64,000 nt of DNA from Seohaeicola saemankumensis (GTDB taxonomy: Bacteria > Pseudomonadota > Alphaproteobacteria > Rhodobacterales > Rhodobacteraceae): positions 170,009 to 234,008 of the forward strand of contig NZ_JAIUZI010000011.1 in the NCBI RefSeq assembly GCF_020171285.1, in the 5' to 3' direction. The notes under the pieces were generated by a model. The model saw nothing but the letters and a program-made list of their open reading frames with translations, made no database searches and had not been told where the DNA came from. Made by a program: the position numbers and the translations under genes. This document shows positions 9,088 through 16,583 of this stretch, piece after piece (position 1 is the stretch's first letter; each line of letters begins with the position of its first letter).

Positions 9088-10911
9088 TCAGTCCTCTTGA
9101 TACCACCAGACATAGGGCAGGAAGCCGCGCGGGTCCGCGCCGTAGATTGGCAAACGGTCCTGAGGGTATCGCAACTGGCGGATATGGGCGATACGGCCGA
9201 CGTCGTAGCTCCAGAACGGGATGACATAGCGGCCGGTGATCAGCAGCCGGTCCAGTGCCCGCACGGCGGCGAGAAAGTCTTCGCGGCTGGTGGCGGCCAG
9301 CATGGTGTCGATCATCGCGTCGATGGCCGGGTTTTGCGCGCCCATGAGATTGCGGGTGCCGGGCGTGTCTACGCCGTCGCTGCCCCAATAGTATTTCTGT
9401 TCGTTGCCGGGCGACAGCGACAGGTCGCGGCGATAAGGCGTCATGTCGAAATCATAGGACGCCTCGCGCTGGACGTACTGCGCGTTGTCGACGGTTTCGA
9501 CCTGGATCTCGATCCCGAGCCGGTTCAGGGCCGGAGCATAAAGGTCTATCACCGTTTGCATTTCCCGGCTGCCCTGGCGCAGCAGGACGGTGAATTCGAA
9601 CGGCTCGCCCCGGGCGTTCCGCAAGGTTCCGTCCTGCACGGTCCAGCCGGCCTGCTTTAGCAGATTGCGCGCACGGCGCAGGCCCTTGCGATTGCGGGCC
9701 GTGCCGTCGGAGGCCGGCAGGTCATAGCCGTCGAGCGCCCCGGGCAACAGGTCGTCGGAATGCGTCAGCAACAGGTCGCGCACCGCGCCCTGGGCCGGGC
9801 CGGGTTGCATCGACAATTCCGAGCCGGAGAAATAGGAGCTGATGCGCGGCTGGGTACCGCCGGTGACCGTGCCGTTGATAAAGTCGAAGTTGAAGGCGGT
9901 GATCAGCGCCTCGCGCACCCGCCAGTCGTCAAACGGCGCGCGCCGGGTGTTCATCACGAGCCCGGTGATACCGGATGGTTTTTCATTGGGAATTTCGGAT
10001 TTCACCACATCGCCGCGCAGGACCGCGGGGAAACCGTATTGGGTGTCCCACTTGTCGGCGTTGAATTCGTAGATCGCGGTCAGCTCTCCGGCCTTGAAGG
10101 CTTCGAACTTGACGGTGTCATCGCCGAAAAAGTCGACACGCAGTTCGTCAATGTTCATGGTGCCGCGCCGGAACGGCAGGTCGGCGCCCCAGTAGGCGGG
10201 ATCGCGTTTGAGGATGACGAAGCGGCCGGGGTCGTAATCGGACACGACATATGCTCCGGTGCCGATGGGGATGTCGGGCAGGGCGCTTTCGCTGAAATCG
10301 CGGCCCTCCCATTGCGCTTTCTGCAGGATCGGCCGCATTCCGGCCAAAAGCGCAAGTTCGCGATCCTGTTCCGAAAATTCGATCCGCAAGCTGCGCGGTC
10401 CGGTGGGCTGGATGCTTGCGATCTTGGACCAGAGGCCGCGGTAGCGCAGGTGTCCTTTGGTGCCGAGGGTCTCGTAGGACCAGATCACATCCTCGACCGT
10501 AACGGGCGCGCCATCGGAAAACCGCGCCTCGGGACGCAGGGTGAATTCGACCCACGAGCGGTCCGGCGCGGTCCGAATCGATTCGGCCAAAAGTCCGTAC
10601 AGCGTAAAGGGTTCGTCCCATGAGCGGCCCATCAGGGACTCGTACCCCCAGTAGCGCAGTTGCCACGGTGTGGTGCCTTTCTGCACGAAAGGATTGAGCG
10701 AATCGAAACCGCCGGTGTTTCCAAAGACGATCCGGCCGCCTTTCGGCGCATTGGGGTTGGCGTAGGGGAGGGACACAAAATCCGGTGGTAGACCGGGGTC
10801 CCCATACATAGCTATGCCGTGTTGCGATTCTGCGGCTGCGAATTGTGCCGTTGCAACGAGCGCGAATCCGGTAAGAATCGCCTGCCCTCGGAGGAAAAAA
10901 TATGGTCGCAC
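9088..10911 (-). CDS. ABC-transporter solute-binding protein, family 5 (YejA-like)
   Basis: A 607-residue periplasmic peptide-binding protein. It has a signal peptide (about residues 1-27, ending AQFAAAE) followed by a large SBP_bac_5 fold. Characteristic segments are GIAMYGDPGLPPDF, the family 5 region with FDSLNPFVQKG, and RYWGYESL near the N-terminus, a layout typical of YejA oligopeptide/microcin C-binding proteins. No permease or ATPase gene is next to it, so the cognate transporter must be encoded elsewhere or lie in trans. The gene stands alone between a small hypothetical gene and the candidate sRNA region. The substrate class (oligopeptides) is inferred from the family. Confidence 0.88.
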   Translation of the reverse strand: MRPYFFLRGQAILTGFALVATAQFAAAESQHGIAMYGDPGLPPDFVSLPYANPNAPKGGRIVFGNTGGFDSLNPFVQKGTTPWQLRYWGYESLMGRSWDEPFTLYGLLAESIRTAPDRSWVEFTLRPEARFSDGAPVTVEDVIWSYETLGTKGHLRYRGLWSKIASIQPTGPRSLRIEFSEQDRELALLAGMRPILQKAQWEGRDFSESALPDIPIGTGAYVVSDYDPGRFVILKRDPAYWGADLPFRRGTMNIDELRVDFFGDDTVKFEAFKAGELTAIYEFNADKWDTQYGFPAVLRGDVVKSEIPNEKPSGITGLVMNTRRAPFDDWRVREALITAFNFDFINGTVTGGTQPRISSYFSGSELSMQPGPAQGAVRDLLLTHSDDLLPGALDGYDLPASDGTARNRKGLRRARNLLKQAGWTVQDGTLRNARGEPFEFTVLLRQGSREMQTVIDLYAPALNRLGIEIQVETVDNAQYVQREASYDFDMTPYRRDLSLSPGNEQKYYWGSDGVDTPGTRNLMGAQNPAIDAMIDTMLAATSREDFLAAVRALDRLLITGRYVIPFWSYDVGRIAHIRQLRYPQDRLPIYGADPRGFLPYVWWYQED

Positions 10912-10990
10912 TTTGGCAACAATCCCGCTCTGCCCTTATTTTGTTAATCCTCAAGCTAACGAGGGATTCACGTCTTTTCAAACTTTTAGC

Positions 10991-11019
10991 TTGGATGCCG
11001 CGGCGGAATTGCTTATAAA
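10991..11019 (+). promoter_or_regulatory. Predicted sigma-70 promoter of the candidate sRNA
   Basis: TTGGAT at 10991-10996 and TATAAA at 11014-11019 are separated by exactly 17 bp. The -10 box matches five of six consensus positions and the -35 box three of six. Transcription would start near 11026 and run into the terminator at 11074. Confidence 0.5.
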
Positions 11020-11025
11020 GAGGTC

Positions 11026-11101
11026 ACTGCTCGATAGGTTTCTTGCCTGTATGAAACCTGCCTCAATAACTTAACGCCCGCTTCGTGCGGGCGTTTTTTT
11101 T
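11026..11101 (+). ncRNA. Candidate small RNA (about 75 nt) or terminated leader
   Basis: No protein gene explains the strong intrinsic terminator at 11074-11101. Upstream of it lies a predicted promoter (10991-11019) and a first stem-loop, GGTTTC at 11037-11042 pairing with GAAACC at 11053-11058 around a 10-base loop. A single-stranded linker then leads into the terminator. Hairpin, linker and terminator is a common trans-acting sRNA layout. The alternative is a terminated (attenuated) leader of bdhA, whose start is 145 bp downstream. The start position is estimated from the -10 box. No known RNA family was recognised. The rest of the 10912-11245 gap shows no coding sequence. Confidence 0.45.
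11074..11101 (+). terminator. Rho-independent terminator
   Basis: An 8 bp perfect stem, ACGCCCGC (11074-11081) with GCGGGCGT (11087-11094), closes a 5-base loop and is followed directly by a run of eight T. The T-run exists only on the + strand, so it terminates rightward transcription and cannot serve the leftward YejA-like gene, which starts here rather than ends. Confidence 0.88.
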
Positions 11102-11245
11102 GGTGAAGTCACACCGGGTTTGGACGGCGCTGCCGGAGAGGCGAACCAGAAAGCGTGCCACGGTGCCGCTGTGCCCTTTTGCCGTTTATTTCGCAAGTGC
11201 GGCATGTATGCTGCGGGCGAAAATTCAAGCTGGAGAGGCATTGAG

Positions 11246-12019
11246 ATGGAGCTTTCGGGAAAAACCGCCGTGATCACCGGGTCGAATTCGGGGATCGGGC
11301 TGGGGATCGCGTGGGAAATGGCGCGGGCGGGCGCGGATGTGGTGCTGAATTCCTTTACCGACCGCGACGAGGATCACGCGCTGGCAGAGCAGATCGCTTC
11401 GGAAACAGGGGTAACCGCGCGCTACATCAAGGCGGATATGTCCAAGGGCGACGACTGCCGGGCGCTGGTCGAGCAGGCGGGGGCCTGTGACATCCTGATC
11501 AACAACGCCGGCATCCAGCATGTCGCGCCGATCGACGAGTTCCCGGCCGACAAATGGGACGCGATTATCGCCATCAACCTGAACTCGGCCTTTCACACGA
11601 CGGCGGCGGCGCTGCCGAAGATGCGCGCGGCGGGCTGGGGCCGGGTCGTCAATATCGCGAGTGCGCACGGGCTGACGGCTTCGCCTTACAAGGCGGCCTA
11701 TGTTGCGGCCAAGCACGGGATCGTGGGCATGACCAAGACCGTGGCGCTGGAAACCGCGCAGGAGCCGATCACCTGCAATGCTATCTGTCCGGGATACGTG
11801 CTGACACCGCTGGTTGAGGCGCAGATCCCCGACACCATGGAGAAATACAACATGGGCCGCGAAGAGGTGATCAAAAAGGTGATGCTGGAGCGGCAGCCGT
11901 CGAAGGAATTCGCCACCGTCGAGCAGTTGGGCGGCACGGCGGTGTTCCTGTGTTCGGCGGCGGCGGCGCAGATCACGGGAACGACGATCAGTGTCGACGG
12001 GGGCTGGACCGCCTTGTAA
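11246..12019 (+). CDS. bdhA: D-beta-hydroxybutyrate dehydrogenase
   Basis: A 257-residue short-chain dehydrogenase that interconverts 3-hydroxybutyrate and acetoacetate with NAD+ in polyhydroxybutyrate turnover. It has the Rossmann motif TGSNSGIGLGIA near residues 10-21, NNAG (part of DILINNAGIQHV), catalytic Ser in NIASAHG and the YxxxK pair in AAYVAAKHG, and it ends ISVDGGWTAL. Residues that mark this subfamily, such as IQHVAPIDEFP and CPGYVLTPLVE, are present. The ATG at 11246 follows a GGAGAG site. A patatin-like gene follows after an intergenic repeat, an order I recall from other Rhodobacteraceae. Regulation is unknown; a terminated RNA lies upstream. Confidence 0.93.
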   Translation: MELSGKTAVITGSNSGIGLGIAWEMARAGADVVLNSFTDRDEDHALAEQIASETGVTARYIKADMSKGDDCRALVEQAGACDILINNAGIQHVAPIDEFPADKWDAIIAINLNSAFHTTAAALPKMRAAGWGRVVNIASAHGLTASPYKAAYVAAKHGIVGMTKTVALETAQEPITCNAICPGYVLTPLVEAQIPDTMEKYNMGREEVIKKVMLERQPSKEFATVEQLGGTAVFLCSAAAAQITGTTISVDGGWTAL

Positions 12020-12046
12020 GCGGGACCGCCTGACCGGGGAGGTGGA

Positions 12047-12108
12047 GGGGGCGCTGCCCCTGCCGCCCTTTGGGGCGGCCCCCCGGAGTATTTGTCAAAG
12101 AGATGAAA
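12047..12108 (+). repeat. Dispersed structured repeat, copy 2 (5' half only)
   Basis: It contains the GGGGGC-GCT-GCCCC hairpin, a GCCGCCC-TTT-GGGGCGGC hairpin, then CCCCGGAGTATTT and CAAAGAGATGAAA, matching the first half of copies 1, 3 and 4. The GCGTGGGT hairpin and the closing GGCATC hairpin are absent: the sequence runs straight into the patatin gene 13 bp later. Confidence 0.85.
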
Positions 12109-12120
12109 CAGGGGCCGGGC

Positions 12121-13155
12121 ATGGCGAAAGTGAAGCGGATCAACCTGGGCCTGCAGGGCGGCGGCGCCCATGGGGCGTTCACATGGGGTGTGCTCGACCG
12201 GTTACTGGATGAGGAGGACATCGAGGTGGCGGGGATATCCGGCACCTCGGCGGGGGCGCTGAACGGTGCGGCCTTCAAGGCGGGGACGGTGACCGGAGGC
12301 CGCGAGGGCGCGCGCGCGGCGTTGGACGGGCTGTGGCACCGGATGGGCGCGGTGGGCGACATGCGGCTGAGCAGCTGGTTCGGCCTGGTCAGCCCGGGAC
12401 AGGTGGCGCAGGCGCTGGAATTCGCAATGCCCTATTCGGTGACAGAGACCTGGTCGCGTATGGTTTCGCCTTACGGATACGGGCCGTTCTACAAGAACCC
12501 GCTGGAAAAGGTTGTCGACGCGCTGGATTTCGACTGCGTCTGCGCCGAGGAGGGACCGGCGCTGTTCATCTGCGCGACCCGGGTGCGAACCGGCAAGATC
12601 CGGGTGTTTTCGGGCACTGAGATCGGAACCGATGCCATCCTTGCCTCGGCCTGTTTGCCCAGCGTGTTTCAGGCGGTGGAAATTGATGACCCGGAAACAG
12701 GTCGGGTGGAGGCCTATTGGGACGGCGGCTATACCGGGAACCCGGCGTTGTTCCCGCTGTTTCACCCGGAATTGCCGGAGGACATCGTGGTGGTGAATAT
12801 CAACCCGCTGGAACGCGACGAGGTGCCAAAGAGCCCGCAGCAGATCCACAACCGGATCAACGAGATCAGCTTCAATTCTTCGCTGCTGCGGGAATTGCGC
12901 GCGATTTCCTTTGTGCAGCGGCTGCTGTCGGACGGGCGTATGGAGCGGGGTGAGATGCAGCGCGTCCTTGTTCACATGATCGCGGACGACCCGTTGATGC
13001 GCTCGCTGTCTTCGGCCACCAAGATGCTGCCGATGCCGATCATTCTGGACCGTCTCAAAGCTGCCGGACGGGCAGCTGCAGACGGGTTCCTCGCGGCGCA
13101 CAAGGCGGATTTGGGGCTGCGCAGCAGCGTCGACCTGCAGGCGATGTTCGGTTAG
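12121..13155 (+). CDS. Patatin-like phospholipase
   Basis: A 344-residue serine acyl hydrolase. The oxyanion-hole glycine run is in LQGGGAHGAF (about residues 9-18), the nucleophile elbow GTSAG at about 41-45, and the catalytic-dyad aspartate in YWDGGYTGNP, which is the complete patatin set. I prefer the ATG at 12121 (MAKVKRINLGLQ). An upstream in-frame ATG at 12103 is the one embedded in the dispersed repeat and has no properly spaced ribosome site. Being downstream of bdhA, the enzyme may act in storage-lipid or membrane-lipid turnover, an inference from position only. No signal peptide is present, so it should be cytoplasmic or membrane-associated. Confidence 0.9.
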   Translation: MAKVKRINLGLQGGGAHGAFTWGVLDRLLDEEDIEVAGISGTSAGALNGAAFKAGTVTGGREGARAALDGLWHRMGAVGDMRLSSWFGLVSPGQVAQALEFAMPYSVTETWSRMVSPYGYGPFYKNPLEKVVDALDFDCVCAEEGPALFICATRVRTGKIRVFSGTEIGTDAILASACLPSVFQAVEIDDPETGRVEAYWDGGYTGNPALFPLFHPELPEDIVVVNINPLERDEVPKSPQQIHNRINEISFNSSLLRELRAISFVQRLLSDGRMERGEMQRVLVHMIADDPLMRSLSSATKMLPMPIILDRLKAAGRAAADGFLAAHKADLGLRSSVDLQAMFG

Positions 13156-13171
13156 GGCAGGATCGGCTGGG

Positions 13172-13846
13172 TTAGGCGGGGTCCAGCGGGTTCTTGTCGC
13201 TGGGATAGACCAGACCGGCGGAGATCACCAGCTTGGCGGCGTCCTCGACGCTCATCTTGAGTTCGATCACGTCCTCTTCGGGAAGGAACAGCAGGAAGCC
13301 GGAGGTCGGGTTTGGCGTGGTCGGGATGAAGATGCTCATCAGGCGGCCACCGGTTTCGGCGCGGTCGGAGACTTCGCCCTTGGCCGTGGTCGAGATGAAT
13401 CCGATGGCCCAGATGCCCTTGCGCGGATACTGCACGAGGCAGGCTTTTTCGAAACTGCGTTCGGTCTGGGCAAAGACGGTTTCGGAAATCTGCTTGATAC
13501 CGGAGTAGATCGTGCGGACGACAGGCATCCGGTCGACCAGCCGTTCGGCAAAGCCGATCAGGGACCGCCCGATGATTCCCTTGGCGATCCAGCCCACGAT
13601 TATCGTGAAAATCAGGAAGATGATGACGCCGACGCCGCGCAGGTTGATGCCGATGTATTTTTCCGGCTTGATTGTGTTGGGCACCAGCGGCAGCACGACG
13701 CTGTCGATCCAGCCGACAACCGACCAGATCAGCCAGATTGTCAGGCCGACCGGGGCGATGACCACGATGCCGGTCAGAAAGGATGAGCGCAGCCTGGCAA
13801 ACAGGCCAGGGCGCCGGTGGGGTTCCTCGTCAAAGGGTGTGTTCAT
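13172..13846 (-). CDS. DUF502 family membrane protein
   Basis: A 224-residue protein with two N-terminal membrane helices (about residues 22-46 and 67-92) flanking a short loop, and a soluble C-terminal domain. The IVVIAPVGLTIWLIW segment, the GIIGRSLIGFAERLVDRMPVVRTIYSGIKQ block and the FLLFLPEEDV region are hallmarks of the DUF502 family, whose biochemical role is unknown. It converges on the patatin gene with a 16 bp gap and stands alone on its strand. An inner-membrane location is predicted from the helices. Confidence 0.9.
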   Translation of the reverse strand: MNTPFDEEPHRRPGLFARLRSSFLTGIVVIAPVGLTIWLIWSVVGWIDSVVLPLVPNTIKPEKYIGINLRGVGVIIFLIFTIIVGWIAKGIIGRSLIGFAERLVDRMPVVRTIYSGIKQISETVFAQTERSFEKACLVQYPRKGIWAIGFISTTAKGEVSDRAETGGRLMSIFIPTTPNPTSGFLLFLPEEDVIELKMSVEDAAKLVISAGLVYPSDKNPLDPA

Positions 13847-13924
13847 CTGCGTTCCGCCATCTCCGAAGGGGAACGTAGGGTGTTTGATGCACCGCTACAA
13901 TGGCCCATCTGGCCGCTGCGTCCA

Positions 13925-14839
13925 TCACGTTTTGTTTTCGCTCAATGCCTGTGCAATCCGTGCCGCCAGCCGCGCGTTGTTGCGGACCAGCGCGATGTTT
14001 GCCACCAGCGACCGGCCCTCGGTCAGTTCGAAGATGCGTTGCAGCAGGTAGGGGGTGACGGCCTTGCCGGTGATGCCATGCGAGTCCGCGTCCGCCTGGG
14101 CCCGGGCGATGATCGGGGTCAATTCCTCGGCGGCGATCTGGTCGGATACGGGCACCGGGTTGCCTATCAGCTGGCCGCCGGGCAGGCCGAGGGCCCGGCG
14201 CGTCCGGTGGGCCCGGGCGATGTCGGCGGGATCGTCCATGCGCAGCGGTGCCGGATGGGGCGACCGGGCTGACCAGAAGGCGGGAAAGCTGTCCTGGCCG
14301 AAGGCGATGACCGGAACACCGAGAGTTTCCAGCACTTCCAGTGTTTTGGGGACATCGAGGATGGCCTTGGCGCCGGCGGCGACCACGGTGACCGGGGTCT
14401 GCGCCAGTTCCTGCAGGTCGGCGGAGATGTCGAAGGTGGTTTCCGCCCCCTTGTGCACCCCGCCGATGCCGCCGGTGGCAAAGACCTCGATCCCGGCCAG
14501 ATGTGCAGCGATCATGGTCGCGGCCACCGTCGTGGCGCCGGTGCCGCCGGTGGCCAGACAGGCGGCCAGATCAGCGCGCGACAGTTTGGCCACGCCTTTG
14601 GCCTGGCCGAGGTTCTGTAGCTGATCGGGGTTCAGGCCGATGTGCAGCCGCCCGTCCAGCACGGCGATGGTGGCCGGCACCGCATTCTCGGCGCGGATAT
14701 CGGCTTCGACCTGGGCGGCGACCTCGACGTTCTGAGGATACGGCATCCCGTGGGTGATAATGGTGCTTTCCAGCGCGACGATGGGGGCGCCGTCGGCGCG
14801 GGCCCGGGTTACGTCGTCGGAGTAGACGAGGTCGATCAC
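13925..14839 (-). CDS. psuG: Pseudouridine-5'-phosphate glycosidase
   Basis: A 304-residue enzyme that splits pseudouridine 5'-phosphate into uracil and ribose 5-phosphate (reversible). Family signatures are VALESTIITHGMPYPQN at the N-terminus, VPATIAVLDGRLHIGL, GATTVAATMIAAH, and the FATGGIGGVHKG loop. It starts with GTG at 14837-14839, overlapping the stop codon of the PfkB kinase gene (GTGA), so the two are translationally coupled. Kinase plus glycosidase is the standard two-step pseudouridine degradation pathway, recycling the modified base from RNA turnover. No transporter for pseudouridine is adjacent. Confidence 0.94.
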   Translation of the reverse strand: MIDLVYSDDVTRARADGAPIVALESTIITHGMPYPQNVEVAAQVEADIRAENAVPATIAVLDGRLHIGLNPDQLQNLGQAKGVAKLSRADLAACLATGGTGATTVAATMIAAHLAGIEVFATGGIGGVHKGAETTFDISADLQELAQTPVTVVAAGAKAILDVPKTLEVLETLGVPVIAFGQDSFPAFWSARSPHPAPLRMDDPADIARAHRTRRALGLPGGQLIGNPVPVSDQIAAEELTPIIARAQADADSHGITGKAVTPYLLQRIFELTEGRSLVANIALVRNNARLAARIAQALSENKT

Positions 14840-15735
14840 AGTGGGGTGTCTCCGGATACATAAGTTGCGGCGGCCTGTAGCGCGCGGGCCAATGCATTGG
14901 GCCGGTCGGCCTTGTCGGCTTCGGCGGCGATATGGGCTGCCATGAAGGTGTCTCCTGCGCCGGTGACGCGGGTGACCAGAACCTCGGGCGGCGTCAGGGT
15001 TTCGAGAGAGTCGGAGGTGCCGTCGGTTGCCGGATTGCCGCCGTCGGTCACCAGCGCGCGTTTTGCCCCGCGTTTGATCAATCCGGCTGCGGCCTGCGCC
15101 GAGGTGGTGAACTCGGTCTGGCAGAGAATACCGGCTTCTTCGAGATTCACATAAAGCGTTGCGCGCGGATGGTTGAGAAAGGGCAGCAGCCGCTCTGCCT
15201 TGCCGGGCGAGGCGGGGGCGACGCGCAGGTCGGCGGCGGCAAAGGCGGGGCTGATCGCGATGTCCTCAAGCAGGCTGAGTGTCAGATTGCCGTCCAGAGC
15301 CACCAAACCGCCATACGGGGCGCTGGCATGGCCCAGCGGCCCCTGGGAGAGAGGGCGCAGGATCTTGTTCCCGGCCGCCTCCAGCGAGTGGGCATCGGCA
15401 ATTGCGGCAATCAGACCATTGGCCCCTTCGACCGCCATGTAACGGTCGGTGGGCAGATCGTCGGAGCGATAGATATGCCCCGTGTCCATGCCCATGCGGG
15501 CGCAGGCAGCGACCAGTTCATCCCCCTCGGCGTCGCGGCCAATGGCGGTCAGCAGCGTCGGCGTCATGCCAAATCGCGCCAGCGTCATGGCGATGTTCAT
15601 CGCCACGCCGCCGGGCAGCCGGGTGATGCGGCCCGGAACGTCTGATCCCTGTCGCATGCTGCTGGCGGACCGGCCGATGATGTCCCACAGGACGCTGCCG
15701 ATACACAGGATCTGAGGCGGGTTTGGCGTGTTCAT
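14836..15735 (-). CDS. psuK: Pseudouridine kinase, PfkB family
   Basis: A 299-residue carbohydrate kinase of the ribokinase/PfkB superfamily. It shows the N-terminal substrate-binding GG-containing segment (TRLPGGVAMNIAMTLARFG) and the C-terminal PfkB signature with the catalytic base (RVTGAGDTFMAAHI). Coupled to psuG by a four-base overlap, it is assigned to phosphorylation of pseudouridine at the 5' position. The assignment rests on the pairing, because PfkB sequence alone does not fix the substrate. I chose the ATG at 15733-15735 (MNTPNPPQIL); a longer in-frame extension looks non-coding. Confidence 0.88.
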   Translation of the reverse strand: MNTPNPPQILCIGSVLWDIIGRSASSMRQGSDVPGRITRLPGGVAMNIAMTLARFGMTPTLLTAIGRDAEGDELVAACARMGMDTGHIYRSDDLPTDRYMAVEGANGLIAAIADAHSLEAAGNKILRPLSQGPLGHASAPYGGLVALDGNLTLSLLEDIAISPAFAAADLRVAPASPGKAERLLPFLNHPRATLYVNLEEAGILCQTEFTTSAQAAAGLIKRGAKRALVTDGGNPATDGTSDSLETLTPPEVLVTRVTGAGDTFMAAHIAAEADKADRPNALARALQAAATYVSGDTPL

Positions 15736-15785
15736 GTCGGGATGTGTGCCGCGTATCGGCCGCCGGTGCAAGCCGGACCCGAGCG

Positions 15786-16583
15786 TCAAGGCACAGCGAA
15801 TGTCATCGCGGCCCAGAGGCTCTGCCAGACGGCGGTGTCATCGGGTGGGGCCTCGCGCAGCACTACTGCGTCGATCAGGTAGCTGTGACCCGAATAGACG
15901 GGAATGGTCGCCCGGCCCTGGGCGTCGGTGCGGGTCAGCGTGATGGCAACCGTGCCATCGGGTGCGCGATCGAAAATTTCGACCTGGGCGTCGCCGCGCG
16001 GTGCGTCCTGATAAAAGAGCTGCACCGGAAGCCCGCCGGACATGTCGTCGGTATACGGGTTGGCGCGGGCGACAAATTCGGTCTCCATTCCGGTCACCGC
16101 GTCCGCGCCCCGGCCGTCGCCCACCGCGATCAGGGCCTTGGCATATCTGGTGTAGGTTTCGGAAAACCCCTCTTCGGGAAGGCCGCGTGACCGGTGGCGG
16201 GCGCGGATGTCGGGGAAATCCTTGTGCGCGGCGAAGGCCGCGAATTTGTCCCAGCTTTCGTAGGTGAGGCGCTGCGGGGCGGACTGGTAGACCACGGTCA
16301 GCAGCCCGTCGGCGTCGGGGCGCGTCTGCAGCGCGGGAACGTCGCCCATGCGCCCGGTATAGGCGGTGGTCTTGCCATTCTGCAGCAGGTCGAACCGATC
16401 GGTACGCTTTTCAAAGTAGGCGTGGATCACGCCATCGAATTCCTGTCCATTGCGCAGATCAGCCACCAGCAATTGCCCGATATCGACTTGATATCCGGAT
16501 GGTTCGATCCAAAACTCATGGGCACGGGCGGGCAGCATGCCGAGCCATAGAATAACGAGAAAGACAGGTAGAGGGCGCAGCAT
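15786..16583 (-). CDS. Periplasmic DUF4198-like protein (candidate metal-uptake component)
   Basis: A 265-residue exported protein with a signal peptide ending LPARA; the mature chain would begin HEFWIEPSGYQV, the hallmark start of the DUF4198 family, some members of which are linked to nickel/cobalt uptake. It ends in a beta-rich domain (DAQGRATIPVYSGHSYLIDAVVL). The start ATG (CAT at 16581-16583) overlaps by two bases the start ATG of the divergent HupE/UreJ-like gene, so each promoter must lie inside the other coding sequence. No sensible alternative start exists, because later Met codons would remove the signal peptide. Metal transport is inferred from the family and neighbour. Confidence 0.75.
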   Translation of the reverse strand: MLRPLPVFLVILWLGMLPARAHEFWIEPSGYQVDIGQLLVADLRNGQEFDGVIHAYFEKRTDRFDLLQNGKTTAYTGRMGDVPALQTRPDADGLLTVVYQSAPQRLTYESWDKFAAFAAHKDFPDIRARHRSRGLPEEGFSETYTRYAKALIAVGDGRGADAVTGMETEFVARANPYTDDMSGGLPVQLFYQDAPRGDAQVEIFDRAPDGTVAITLTRTDAQGRATIPVYSGHSYLIDAVVLREAPPDDTAVWQSLWAAMTFAVP

